From NCBI RefSeq assembly GCF_000235605.1, contig NC_016584.1, forward strand, positions 3,212,001 to 3,276,000: a DNA stretch of 64,000 bases, written 5' to 3'. Under the pieces are notes generated by a model. It saw only the letters and a list, made by a program, of their open reading frames with translations. It was not told the origin of the DNA and did no database searches. The number at the start of each line of letters is the position of its first letter. The first letter of the stretch is position 1. The position numbers were made by a program, and so were the translations under genes. This document shows, piece after piece, positions 9,617 through 18,599 of the stretch. The stretch comes from Desulfosporosinus orientis DSM 765. Its GTDB lineage: Bacteria; Bacillota; Desulfitobacteriia; Desulfitobacteriales; Desulfitobacteriaceae.

Positions 9617-10843
9617 ATGGAAAACAAGAATAAGAACTTTCTTTGGGTTGGAATACTAGGCTTGCTTGTTCTGGCCGGGCTGGGCGCCTGGATTTACCAG
9701 GTATCGAACGGACTTATCGTGACAGGGATGCGCAATGTTGTCTCCTGGGGTCTTTATATTACAGCATTTATGTACTTTGTGGGTCTTTCCGCAGGAGGAT
9801 TAATTGTATCCTCTTCGGCGACCGTATTTAATATTCCCTCGTTTAAGAAAGTATCACTGCCTGCAGTACTGCTTTCCGTAGCCTGCATTGTTATGGCGGC
9901 AGGTTTTATTGTGGTTGATATCGGGAAACCGCAAAGGTTATTGAACCTTATTATCCATCCCCAATTCAGGTCTCCTCTTATGTGGGATGTAATTGTTATC
10001 ACGTGCTATTTGATTATTTCTGTCCTTTACCTGTATTTTATGACTCAGTCTAATCCGGATCAAAGAAAAATAACCATCATGTCTCGAATTGCCTTGCCGG
10101 TTGCCATATTAGTCCACTCCGTTACTGCTTGGATATTTGGTTTGATGATATCAAGAGTCGCTTGGCACAGCGCATTAATGGCGCCGATATTTGTCGCTTC
10201 GGCCTTGGATTCCGGCCTTGCACTTCTTCTTATCGTTCTCTGGGCGCTGAACCGTTCAGGCAAGTTTAAAATGGACGATAAGCTATTCAGCAGCCTTGCC
10301 GGGCTTCTGGCCGTTTTCGTAGCAGTAGATGCATTTTTTATAGGATGTGAAATACTAACCTTAGTATTTCCAGGCGAGGCTACTGTAATGAAAGACCTGT
10401 CCCTTCTTTTCAGCGGCAGTTTGGCACCTTTCTTCTGGGGAGAAATGATATTGGGATTGCTGATTCCTTTCTTATTATTGCTTTTTGCGAAAAACCGCGA
10501 AAAGAAAAGTATTGTCCTTTTAGCCTCAGCGTTAATTGTGATCGGTGTATTCTTCAAACGGGTATGGCTGCTGTTTTCAGGCTTTATATACCCCATGGTA
10601 CCAGGAGCATTAGGTGTAACGCTAGGCCAGTACAACCAAGGCGTAGATTCAACTTTTGTCCCTAATATCTGGGCTGCTCAAGGATACTATGCTCCTACTT
10701 TTGTTGAGATCCTCATTTTCCTTGGCATTATTTCAGCTGGTACTCTGGTTTTCAGGTTTGGATTTCAATGGATCACGAAGGGTGAATCCGGAAAGACTAA
10801 AATTATCGGAGGAAATACCATTCAACAACTTGGAGGTAAGTGA
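9617..10843 (+). CDS. NrfD/PsrC-type membrane anchor (module A)
   Basis: A 408-residue polytopic membrane protein with roughly ten hydrophobic helices, of the NrfD/PsrC family of quinol-oxidising anchors that lack haem. Family-like segments are GLYITAFMYFVGLSAGG near residue 45 and DIGKPQRLLNL near 105. The AAGGAGGAG site precedes the ATG, 15 bases after the FeS gene. The use of NrfD here, against a DmsC-type anchor in module B, shows that the two respiratory complexes differ. Confidence 0.92.
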   Translation: MENKNKNFLWVGILGLLVLAGLGAWIYQVSNGLIVTGMRNVVSWGLYITAFMYFVGLSAGGLIVSSSATVFNIPSFKKVSLPAVLLSVACIVMAAGFIVVDIGKPQRLLNLIIHPQFRSPLMWDVIVITCYLIISVLYLYFMTQSNPDQRKITIMSRIALPVAILVHSVTAWIFGLMISRVAWHSALMAPIFVASALDSGLALLLIVLWALNRSGKFKMDDKLFSSLAGLLAVFVAVDAFFIGCEILTLVFPGEATVMKDLSLLFSGSLAPFFWGEMILGLLIPFLLLLFAKNREKKSIVLLASALIVIGVFFKRVWLLFSGFIYPMVPGALGVTLGQYNQGVDSTFVPNIWAAQGYYAPTFVEILIFLGIISAGTLVFRFGFQWITKGESGKTKIIGGNTIQQLGGK

Positions 10844-10845
10844 TA

Positions 10846-11523
10846 ATGACGTCATCTTGGGAAGAAGTATGCGGCTTACGCACAAAGCTTTACTACTTCT
10901 TGGGAAATTGTCTGCTTGAATCTATACCGGATAAGGGTACAGAGGCTATGCAACGAGAGTTTTGGCAGCAGTTTCCTTTAGAAGCAGCCAACGATAAGAT
11001 GAAGAGCGGGCTTGATAGACTAATTAATTGTACGGAGTATCTTGAAAAATTGCCGGCTTCCCAAGCGAGTCAAGAAATTCAGTTAGAATTCACAAGTCTT
11101 TTCATCGGGCCTGGTCAACCGAAAGCCCCCCCGTGGGAATCTGTCTATAGGACTCCGGAAAAACTGCTCTTCGGTTGGCCTACCTTACAAGTTCGTAAAG
11201 CGTATCAGCAGGACGGATTTGAGATCAAGCGCAAGTACCAGATGCCGGAAGACCATATGGGATTAGAACTTATGTTCTTATCAACGGTAAGTGATGCTTT
11301 AGCAAAGACAATAATTAATAACAATCAGAGTTCTATTCCAGTAATGATAGAGCGGCAGATAGACTTTATCTCAAACCATCCGCTAACGTGGATCGAGGAT
11401 TTTTTTAATGACGCTCACTCCAGTGAATCCATTGGTTTTTACAGTGGCATGATTGAATTGATTTGGGGGATTCTCCTTTGGGATTTAGAAATCCTTCGTG
11501 AAATGCTCCAAGATTTTAAGTAA
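10846..11523 (+). CDS. TorD-family molybdoenzyme chaperone (module A)
   Basis: A helical TorD/DmsD-family protein of about 225 residues, which holds the exported catalytic subunit until its cofactor and FeS cluster are inserted and guards its Tat signal. The family stretch LFIGPGQPKAPPWESVY is present near residue 85, as is the later helix with PEDHMGLEL. The ATG at 10846 lies nine bases after GGAGG and overlaps the end of the anchor gene, indicating translational coupling. A GTG six bases earlier is possible but too near the ribosome site. Confidence 0.9.
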   Translation: MTSSWEEVCGLRTKLYYFLGNCLLESIPDKGTEAMQREFWQQFPLEAANDKMKSGLDRLINCTEYLEKLPASQASQEIQLEFTSLFIGPGQPKAPPWESVYRTPEKLLFGWPTLQVRKAYQQDGFEIKRKYQMPEDHMGLELMFLSTVSDALAKTIINNNQSSIPVMIERQIDFISNHPLTWIEDFFNDAHSSESIGFYSGMIELIWGILLWDLEILREMLQDFK

Positions 11524-11570
11524 GAAAAATAAATAACTAGTTTATTTCTAATGGATAATTACTACATGAG

Positions 11571-11598
11571 AGAGTACGGGGCATTGGCCCCGTACTCT
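11571..11598. terminator. 12-bp hairpin without a T run
   Basis: AGAGTACGGGGC and GCCCCGTACTCT pair perfectly around a 4-base loop. There is no clear T tract after it. It may end the chaperone transcript or act as an mRNA processing or stability element between the reductase genes and the ferredoxin gene. Confidence 0.5.
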
Positions 11599-11681
11599 GT
11601 AACTATGGCAAGGATGTGCGAAGTTTTTTCGATAATGGTAAAATAGACATATAATTTTAAACTGTAAAGAAGGAATAAGGA

Positions 11682-12212
11682 ATGGCTTGGCGCTTCTTGT
11701 TTAACCCGGATCTATGTTTAGGCTGTCGTAGCTGCGAGATAGCTTGCCGTAATGAATTTGCTTCACAAGGCAGTGAGCAATGGCGATGGCTTAAAGAAGT
11801 ATCCGAAATTTCCGGGGAGCATTATTTTCTATCATTGAGTTGTAATCATTGTGAAAATCCGGAGTGTGTTCGCGTATGCCCTCAAAAAACCTATAGGAAA
11901 CGCAAAGATGGCATTGTATTGCACGATCCAAGACTGTGCAGCGGATGTAGAAAGTGCACATATGCCTGCCCATTTCATGTTCCGAAATATTCCTTGCTAA
12001 CAGGCAGGGTAGACAAATGTAATTTGTGTTCACATCGTCTGGACAATGGACTCCCAGCAGCCTGTGTAGCGGCTTGCCCGGTTAATGCGCTTGGTCACTT
12101 GTTCCCTAGCGAGCCTGACCCGATAGAATCATGTAACTCTGTTCTGGGGTTTGCCGATGTTTTAATTACCAAGCCCTCAATAAGATTTATTCGGAATATT
12201 GGAAATGAATAA
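11682..12212 (+). CDS. Small four-cluster ferredoxin, likely partner of cytoplasmic molybdoenzyme (module A)
   Basis: A 176-residue ferredoxin with four Cys groups: CLGCRSCEIAC, CNHCENPECVRVCP, CSGCRKCTYACP and CNLCSHRLDNG...CVAACP. It has no export signal. It is much closer to the 34.9 kb ferredoxin than to the DmsB-like subunits: both begin with a FLFN-DLC-GCR-CE stretch and end with TKPSIRF. That paralogue overlaps a cytoplasmic molybdoenzyme gene, so here the natural partner is the 4.4 kb enzyme, now separated by the Tat-enzyme operon. The AAGGA-type site is close to the ATG. It is followed after 22 bases by the regulator gene. Confidence 0.9.
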   Translation: MAWRFLFNPDLCLGCRSCEIACRNEFASQGSEQWRWLKEVSEISGEHYFLSLSCNHCENPECVRVCPQKTYRKRKDGIVLHDPRLCSGCRKCTYACPFHVPKYSLLTGRVDKCNLCSHRLDNGLPAACVAACPVNALGHLFPSEPDPIESCNSVLGFADVLITKPSIRFIRNIGNE

Positions 12213-12234
12213 AGATTGATTCGAGGAGGCCGAA

Positions 12235-13458
12235 ATGGAAAGTCATCTTGAATGGGTAAAACGAATTGCGCGGGCTCAGACAGAGAAATGCGGCTTGATA
12301 GGACTAAGCCGGCTGTTAATGGAGAAATTAGAGAGAATTGTCTTTGTTACCGATGAACAAGGAAATGTGCAATGTTGGCATGTTCCGCAAAATCAGTCTG
12401 GTTCTCCTCAGGAAAAGGTATTGCTGCCTAGTCTTGTTGTAGGCTCTAACGAAATGACCAAGGGATTCATTACGTTTGGAGGGATGAAATACTTCTTCTA
12501 TTGTTGGCCTATAGCTAATCAGAAGAAGGAGGGTTATTTGTGGGTGCTCACAGATAATAATAACTTACTATCTGAGGAAATCGAGAGCATAGAATTTCTT
12601 TGTTCGGCTATGTTGGTAGAAATTATGAAGAGGCAGGAGCAGATAGAGTTAAAGCAGTACTTGCGAGATGAATCCCTACTCAATTTGTTATTCAATAATT
12701 CCGTTTATCCCGAGACAATAGGACAGATGTGGGGATGGAACCTTGCAACAGCACATATTGTTGTCATTATGGAAGGGAAGATGAAAGTTCGCGGACATAG
12801 TTTTTCCGATGTTCGCCCTACGGCTGAGAACTTTCTTCTCGCCAAATATCCTGGGGTTGTGACAGGAATGATAGGAAAATGTCTTATAGCCCTGTTCCCT
12901 TACCAGAGAAAGACAAGAGAGAAAGACGGTCAAATCAGTGGTAACTGGAAAAAAACCCCTCTCAAAGCTTACGCGGAATTGCAGGGAATATTAAGCGATG
13001 TGGAACTTTGGGCCGGAGTTGGTAACGTTTATTTTGATCCACCATTGCTTTACCGCAGTTATCAAGAGGCGAAAGTAGCCTTAGAAATGGGCAAATTATT
13101 AGGTGGAGAAGAAAAACTGGCTTTTTTTGAGGAATTAGGAGCAAGCCGTCTATTTTATAATCAAAGAGAGCAGGACTTGCGTGACTTTTTCAACGAGACT
13201 CTTGGTTCGGTTTTTAGGTATGACCAACAACATGATAGTAATCTGCTATTAACTCTTTGGTATTATTTCATTTCAGGTGGAGATATCCAGACAGTGGTAA
13301 AAAAACTGTATATCCATGCCAATACCCTCCGATATCGTTTGCGTAAAGTGGAAGAACTTACCGGATGCAGCCTTGATGCCCAGGAAGTAAGGTTTAATGT
13401 TTATGCTGCGTTAAAAGTAGGGATTATACTTGGGATTATTATGGAAAGAGAAAATTGA
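12235..13458 (+). CDS. CdaR/PucR-like transcriptional regulator (module A)
   Basis: A 407-residue regulator: an N-terminal sensory part of about 150 residues, a middle GGDEF-like CdaR domain, and a C-terminal PucR-type helix-turn-helix (YIHANTLRYRLRKVEELTG near residue 357). The sequence SYQEAKVALEMGKLL in the middle recurs almost unchanged in the module B regulator (31.7 kb). GAGGAGG precedes the ATG. Such proteins usually activate a neighbouring operon in response to a small molecule; here the molybdoenzyme genes are the likely targets (inference). Confidence 0.87.
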   Translation: MESHLEWVKRIARAQTEKCGLIGLSRLLMEKLERIVFVTDEQGNVQCWHVPQNQSGSPQEKVLLPSLVVGSNEMTKGFITFGGMKYFFYCWPIANQKKEGYLWVLTDNNNLLSEEIESIEFLCSAMLVEIMKRQEQIELKQYLRDESLLNLLFNNSVYPETIGQMWGWNLATAHIVVIMEGKMKVRGHSFSDVRPTAENFLLAKYPGVVTGMIGKCLIALFPYQRKTREKDGQISGNWKKTPLKAYAELQGILSDVELWAGVGNVYFDPPLLYRSYQEAKVALEMGKLLGGEEKLAFFEELGASRLFYNQREQDLRDFFNETLGSVFRYDQQHDSNLLLTLWYYFISGGDIQTVVKKLYIHANTLRYRLRKVEELTGCSLDAQEVRFNVYAALKVGIILGIIMEREN

Positions 13459-13803
13459 ACTATTGGGTTTTAGTCATCTGAGAAAGTGTACAAACCAACT
13501 GGTTTTTTAATCAAAGATATACGTTCAATGCATTAGCTGTGCCCAGATCTGCTGACATAGAGCGATTTTGATCCTATGTGAAAAGTTTAGAATGCGGTAG
13601 CATGAGAATTAAACAAAAAGAGAACTGAGGTGGTTGACTATGATAACATTTGGCATCATCACCCAGCACTTTAGCCTCTACCATAGTCAAAGCATTGATA
13701 TTAATGACATTTTTGCCAATTACAAAAGTGTATCAAATTCGGAGATTTTCAACTTCTGTCAGACCTCCCTTTCTGCTAAAATCAGAGGAGAAAAGAGGTT
13801 GAA
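13459..13803. other. Non-coding stretch before IS element
   Basis: No gene is recognisable. TTGACTATG near 13634 and CATAGTCAA near 13683 are inverted copies about 40 bases apart. The stretch probably includes the left part of the insertion sequence that follows, but I could not fix its terminal repeats. Confidence 0.35.
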
Positions 13804-15020
13804 ATGAGAAAAAACTACTTGTTAAAATTGGTAAAATACATGAAGAATGTTTATCAGATTGATCATGGCTTGAATAAGCTGACTGACGGAAGAGTTAACC
13901 CAATTTATAGTACAGGTCAAGTGATTTTGCCTGTACTTTTTGGTTTTTTGCTAAGAATTAAAAGCTTTAATGAACTGAATTTTATGATTAAAAATCATGA
14001 ATTTAGTAAGCTGTATCCCCGAGGAACAAGGCTGCCGCAGATTGATGCGATCAGAGACACACTTAAAGTAATTGATATAAACGGCCTAAACCAAATTAAT
14101 TATCACATTATAAAGAAGTCAGTTGAGAATAAGGTTTTTGAAAACGGAACAATTGATGGATATACTGTGGCAGCTATAGACGGAACAAAATTCTTCGGGG
14201 CAATAAGAAATGTTGTCCAGAATGCTTGAAAAACACTAAAGGCGATAAGACCCATTCCTTTCACAGTGGCGCTGTCATGTCAACAGTAGGGAATGGACCT
14301 AAACTGGTTATTGGCTTTGAGATGTACAAGCCCGGACAAGATCCTTCCTCAAAAGATGAAGGAGAGTTGAACGTGGGGAAAAGGCTGATTTCAAGCATCA
14401 TGAAGAGACATAAGAATTTGATTGATGTTGTCGTTTACGATGCTCTCGCCTGTAATTCCGTTTGGATTAACCACTGTAGAAATCTCGATATTGATACAAT
14501 TGTGAGGGCAAAAAATAATAACAATAGGAGTTTGCGGTTCGTCAAAAAGAAAACAAATAAGTCAGTAGCGGTTGATATTTGGGAAGATGAAAAAGGATTT
14601 AAGAAAGTTGAAATTTACGAATCAACATTTACTATGGATAATGTAGAGCAACCTTTACGATTTGTGAAATTTGCAATGAAGCATAAAGACAAGAGACGTT
14701 CACAGATTATGATTGTAACGACTTGTATGGATATGACGCTCAAAACATTGTTTAAAATAATAAGAGCACGATGGGATATTGAGAACTCAATCTTCAATAA
14801 CTTGAAAAATGAATGTGGTTTAGAGCATTGCTTTGTACATGGCGGGAGGGCCATAGAAGCTGTGCTCTATTTGATATTTATTGCTTCAAACATCCTACAA
14901 TTATTTTTATTAAGACGACTTAGAAAGCACATTAAAACCCAACGGGAAATGGTGAGGCTTTTATTAAAGGGACTATATCAGTTGAAGTACAAAGTCGAAT
15001 TAGTTTTGAGTAGCGCATAG
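13804..15020 (+). pseudogene. IS4-like DDE transposase, frameshifted
   Basis: Transposase of an insertion sequence with an IS4/IS1634-like DDE fold: first Asp in AAIDGTKFFG, second in DVVVYDALACNS, Glu in ARWDIENSIFNNLK, which fits the Y-(2)R-(3)E-(6)K type signature. The frame breaks near 14200. The first part ends after GTKFFGAIRNVVQNA. The other frame there reads GNKKCCPECLKN and continues for 264 residues. Restoring a single base after FFG joins the two parts (FFG-x-NKKCCPEC), so a one-base deletion is the simplest explanation. Programmed frameshifting is less likely because no slippery heptamer is present. Confidence 0.85.
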
Positions 15021-15185
15021 AGATTAGGCAACTAAATAAGAGGGATTAATTTGGGGGTAGGGGAGGTATATCCATTTTGCAGTCAAATTAAGTAAATGAT
15101 GTTGATAAAATACATAATAAGGGAATTCCTCAATAATGGTCTACAAAAATCATACAGAAGCTAAATTGCTGGGAATATGGGGAAT

Positions 15186-15231
15186 GCGCAAAATAATCCC
15201 CGCCAAATTCAATGTGGGGATTATTTTGCGC
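15186..15231. terminator. 16-bp perfect inverted repeat
   Basis: GCGCAAAATAATCCCC and GGGGATTATTTTGCGC pair around a 14-base loop. The right arm contains TTATTTT. It marks the border between the IS region and the GC-richer block and may be a bidirectional terminator or the end of a small element. Confidence 0.5.
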
Positions 15232-15256
15232 TTACTTTTAAACAGCAGGGTGGACA

Positions 15257-15733
15257 ATGGCCGCCAAAACAGTTCGATTAATTGTCAACGGCAGTCCGGT
15301 CGCCGTTCAGGTTGAAGAAGACCGTACACTCCTTTATCTCCTCCGGGAAGTCATGGGACTCACAGGAACCAAGGAAGGATGCGGGGAAGGGGACTGCGGG
15401 GCCTGCAGTGTGCTTTTGGACGGAGAACTTGTTAACTCCTGCCTGGTCCTGGCCATTCAGGCAGAGGGCCGGGAGGTGCTGACGATTGAAGGGGTAGGGG
15501 GGGCAGATCAGCTTCATCCCATTCAACAGGCTTTCATCGAGGCTGGTGCCATCCAGTGCGGTTATTGCACCCCGGGCATGGTGTTGGCGGCCAAAGCACT
15601 CCTTGCTAAAGTGCCGAATCCCAGCGAGGAAGAGATCCGGCGCGGCCTGTCGGGTAATTTGTGCCGCTGTACGGGCTATCAAAAGATTGTTGATGCGGTT
15701 AAACTGGCGGCTCGCCCAAGGGAAGACAACTAA
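15257..15733 (+). CDS. 2Fe-2S subunit of xanthine dehydrogenase/CoxS family, orphan
   Basis: A 158-residue small subunit of the molybdenum hydroxylase family. The plant-type 2Fe-2S motif is CGEGDCGACSVLLDG near residue 42. The C-terminal helical domain carries the second cluster with CGYCTPGM near 99 and NLCRCTGYQKI near 131, both typical. The start ATG follows AGGGTGG. Such proteins normally work with FAD and molybdenum subunits, but neither is adjacent; the next gene is an unrelated hydrolase. It is either an electron carrier recruited elsewhere or a leftover of a lost operon. Confidence 0.9.
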   Translation: MAAKTVRLIVNGSPVAVQVEEDRTLLYLLREVMGLTGTKEGCGEGDCGACSVLLDGELVNSCLVLAIQAEGREVLTIEGVGGADQLHPIQQAFIEAGAIQCGYCTPGMVLAAKALLAKVPNPSEEEIRRGLSGNLCRCTGYQKIVDAVKLAARPREDN

Positions 15734-15937
15734 TGAGCAGCCTTTCATGCTGCTTGACAGCGCCGGCAGAGAATGAAGAGCTGGAAATCATACAAAGCAA
15801 GCCGCGGCCTAAAAAAACAATCTCTGCTTGAGCAGATGCGGGGTGCATAAGAACCTGGGCGGCAAAACAGCAGAAAATATCATGCAGGCTCTCCCTTACT
15901 CCGGTAAACTGAAGAAAACGAAGGAGGGGGACCTAGG

Positions 15938-17056
15938 ATGCTGACACTGCAGACCCATACCGCAGAGCTGAGCGGAACGAGCTATGAAATCGGATATCAG
16001 TTAGGAAGGATGACCGCCTCAATCCCGCCATTAAGAGCAGCGCATACTGCCGCCGTGGACAACTTTGGCCCCAGGCAGGCAGAAGAAGGGGCAAGGCTTT
16101 TCGACCGCTGGTGTCCCGGCCTTACCGAAGAGCTTTGCGGCTTCGCCGATGCCTTGGCGGTTCAGCCCGAGGAGATCTTTTTCTACGGGATGACCTATCT
16201 CTTGCCCCGCTGCAGCCAGATTGCCGTGCTGCCCGGTCTTGCCGCAGAGGGGAAACCTCTGCTGGCCCGCAACTACGAGTTCAATCACGAAGCGGAGGAC
16301 TTCACTCTGCTCAAAACCAGGGTGACAGGGAAATACACCCACATGGGCACAGGGGTGCTTCACTTCGGGAGGGACGACGGCTTTAACGAACATGGACTGG
16401 CCGTCACCATGAGCTCCTGCGGCTTTCCGGTGGGAGCGCCGCCTTCTATGCGGGCACCGAAGCTCAAGGGTCTCCAGTTTTGGGCGGTTGTCCGCGCCCT
16501 GCTGGAAAACTGCAAGGATGTAGGCGAATCCCTGGCCTATCTGGAGGGCATGCCCATCGCTTATAATATTAATATGATTTTAATGGATAAGGCAGGCTAT
16601 GCCGCATTATATGAAACCTTGGACGGCCGCACCGCAGTCCGTCGGATTGGCCCCGATTCCCCGGAGCAGCTGCTCTACGCCACAAATCACGCGGTCTTGC
16701 CCGAGCTTAGGGATGTGGAGCCGGAGGTGATGGCCCATTCGGCCAGGCGGTACGACTATATCAGCCGACAGCTTGCCGGCCGGAGGGGAGTAACCAAGGA
16801 ACAGCTTAAGAGCATGCTGCTGGCGAAGTATCCGGAGGGACTCTGCTGCCATTACTTTGAGGAATTCTTCGGAACCACCAAGAGCATGGTGATTTCGCCT
16901 GCAGACGGCATGATCGACCTCTGCTGGGGAGGACGGGCGGAAAACGGCTGGCAGGCCTACGCTATCGCCCAGCCGCTGGCCAATCAGGCCGGGACGATAC
17001 AAATCAACAGGGAGATAGCCCTGCCGGGAACTTACGCCTGGCAGCCCCTGTATTAA
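15938..17056 (+). CDS. C45/choloylglycine-hydrolase-type Ntn amidohydrolase
   Basis: A 372-residue protein related to the acyl-CoA:6-aminopenicillanic acid acyltransferase / C45 peptidase family of N-terminal nucleophile hydrolases. The predicted self-cleavage site precedes the Cys in PRCSQIAV near residue 91, followed by the family stretch LLARNYEFNHE. Other supports are DGFNEHGLAVTMSSCG and the NMILMDKAG region. GGAGG precedes the ATG. It lies four bases upstream of an AraC regulator and probably shares a transcript with it. It would cut or transfer an acyl group from an amide; the substrate is unknown. Confidence 0.82.
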   Translation: MLTLQTHTAELSGTSYEIGYQLGRMTASIPPLRAAHTAAVDNFGPRQAEEGARLFDRWCPGLTEELCGFADALAVQPEEIFFYGMTYLLPRCSQIAVLPGLAAEGKPLLARNYEFNHEAEDFTLLKTRVTGKYTHMGTGVLHFGRDDGFNEHGLAVTMSSCGFPVGAPPSMRAPKLKGLQFWAVVRALLENCKDVGESLAYLEGMPIAYNINMILMDKAGYAALYETLDGRTAVRRIGPDSPEQLLYATNHAVLPELRDVEPEVMAHSARRYDYISRQLAGRRGVTKEQLKSMLLAKYPEGLCCHYFEEFFGTTKSMVISPADGMIDLCWGGRAENGWQAYAIAQPLANQAGTIQINREIALPGTYAWQPLY

Positions 17057-17068
17057 AGAGTGAGGAGG

Positions 17069-17950
17069 ATGGCTGTGGATTACCGGGAGGCGTTGAAGCA
17101 GACCGTGATATACATTGAAAATCATTTGGGCGGCGATATCAAGGTAGAAGAGGTGGCCGCGGCGGCGGGCTACTCCTATTACCATTTGAACCGGCAGTTC
17201 ACAGCCGTCCTGGGGGAGAGTATCGGCAGCTATATCAAAAAGCGCCGTTTGGCGGAGGCCGCCAAGAAGCTCCTCTATAGCGACCGGAAGATTATCGATA
17301 TAGCCATGGCAAACGGCTTTGATTCCCCGGAAGCCTTCAGCCGGGCTTTCAAAGCCGTTTTTAAAGTCAGCCCCCAGACCTATCGCCAAAACCGCCTGGA
17401 TACCTTCATTGCCGGCAAGGAACGCTTGGATGCCGGACTGTTGGAGCATCTGGCCTGTAATGTGACGGTACATCCCAGAATTGTGGAGCTGCCGGAGATC
17501 AAGGTCGCCGGGCTTCGGGGAGAAACCACCTTGCGGGACAACCGTCTGCGGGAGCTTTGGGAGTGCGCCAATTCCCTCTATCCCCAAATACCCAACCGAA
17601 TCCCCCAGGGGCGGGCCTTCGGTATCTGCGAGGCCTGCGCGGAAAACACCCTGTACACGATGAATGACGATATCCTCTTCACCGAGGTGGCCGGAACGGA
17701 GGTGTCGTCCTTTGAGGGGCTGGCCGGGCCCTTTGTGCCCAAGGTCATCCCCGGCGGGCGCTATGCGGTGTTTACCCACCGCGGCACCCTGAGGAGGCTG
17801 CTCCAGACCTTTGACTACATCTGGGGCACCTGGTTTCTCACCACAAAGGAAGAGCTGGACTGGCGGGAGGACTTCGAGCTGTATGACGGGCGTTTTTTGG
17901 GCTATGACCATCCCGATTCGGAGATAGATCTGTATATCCCGATCAGATAA
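17069..17950 (+). CDS. AraC-family regulator with GyrI-like effector domain
   Basis: A protein of about 293 residues. Residues 1-105 form the double helix-turn-helix of AraC/XylS proteins (VEEVAAAAGYSYYHLNRQF, then IIDIAMANGFDSPEAFSRAF). The remainder is a GyrI/BmrR-like small-molecule domain (ELPEIKVAGLRGET, YDGRFLGYDHPDSEIDLYIPI). The GAGGAGG site touches the ATG at 17069 and lies six bases before a GTG at 17075, so the true start may be the GTG. It probably regulates the adjoining hydrolase. The long antisense frame over this gene is a by-product of high GC at third positions. Confidence 0.88.
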   Translation: MAVDYREALKQTVIYIENHLGGDIKVEEVAAAAGYSYYHLNRQFTAVLGESIGSYIKKRRLAEAAKKLLYSDRKIIDIAMANGFDSPEAFSRAFKAVFKVSPQTYRQNRLDTFIAGKERLDAGLLEHLACNVTVHPRIVELPEIKVAGLRGETTLRDNRLRELWECANSLYPQIPNRIPQGRAFGICEACAENTLYTMNDDILFTEVAGTEVSSFEGLAGPFVPKVIPGGRYAVFTHRGTLRRLLQTFDYIWGTWFLTTKEELDWREDFELYDGRFLGYDHPDSEIDLYIPIR

Positions 17951-17968
17951 TCTGAAAAATCCTGATAA

Positions 17969-18145
17969 CGCCCCTTTGTGAAACCTCTTTACAAATCCCT
18001 GCTCCTTGACCGGATCAGCAGAGATACGCCAGACTGTACGGAAAGCTCGCTGAAAATGCACATCAGTCATCTGCGCAGGAAATTGCGGGATGCCTCCGGC
18101 TAGGATTACATTGAAGCGGTATGGGGGATCGGTTTAAAACGGAAA
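17969..18145 (+). pseudogene. OmpR-type response regulator, C-terminal relic
   Basis: The frame reads a winged-helix DNA-binding tail (CTESSLKMHISHLRRKL), then a TAG stop at 18101, then DYIEAVWGIGLK in the same frame. This is the usual end of OmpR/PhoB response regulators. The receiver domain is absent. It is a clear gene fragment. Confidence 0.75.
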
Positions 18146-18174
18146 ACAGAGAACGGGGAAATCACCGAACTAAA

Positions 18175-18217
18175 ACATGTCCCAGAACGCGACTTATTGT
18201 CGCGTTCTGGGACATGT
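18175..18217. terminator. 19-bp perfect hairpin
   Basis: ACATGTCCCAGAACGCGAC and its exact complement are separated by TTATT. The stem is very strong; a short T-rich tail follows. It lies just after the response-regulator relic. Confidence 0.65.
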
Positions 18218-18327
18218 TTGTGCCGGTTGTCACCTTTAGCGAGCGGAGAATCCTCTCAGAAGGCTGTCTCAGTCCACTCGAATTCAAAAACAGGGCACTT
18301 AGGAAAATTGTCTGGTTTACTTTTGTT

Positions 18328-18389
18328 AATCCATCCTTTATCTGAAGCGCAGGGTATTCATGCGGCAACCGAATAACCCTGTATATAAT
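18328..18389 (+). repeat. Direct repeat, copy 1
   Basis: About 60 bp nearly identical to 19617-19683. The shared core is GCGGCAACCGAATAACCC followed by TGTATATAAT. On the minus strand this copy supplies the last ten codons and stop of the YueI-like fragment. Confidence 0.75.
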
Positions 18390-18573
18390 GACTCAAGGCT
18401 TCTTTAATTTCCGGGTAAATAAAGGTTTCGGCGATCTGCTTTTTGGTCAGACGTCTGATAATGCGTTCGCGAAATTCCCCGAGATACAGAATTTTCTCGT
18501 CATGTTTCCATGACACCTGAAGCGGACAAGACGGTTTATTCACACTACCCCTCTCCCATACCTTGCAATTCAC
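18358..18573 (-). pseudogene. YueI-like (DUF1694) N-terminal fragment
   Basis: A 71-codon frame resembling the first half of YueI/DUF1694 proteins: LGEFRERIIRRLTKKQIAE followed by YPEIKEAL. Family members are about 130 residues long. Here the frame enters the direct repeat (HYIQGYSVAA-stop) and ends, so the second half has been replaced. The function of the family is unknown. The assignment rests on one motif and is moderate. Confidence 0.45.
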
Positions 18574-18599
18574 CTCAAAAAAGCTATAATTAGGAATAG

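Noticed and set aside
10060-10635. 191-codon open frame on the minus strand
   Set aside because: Antisense to the NrfD anchor; no ribosome site or recognisable motif.
16607-18070. 487-codon open frame on the minus strand
   Set aside because: It lies antisense to the C45 hydrolase and AraC genes, both of which have clear family motifs and ribosome sites. The frame is open because of GC-rich third positions, and its translation shows no family signature.
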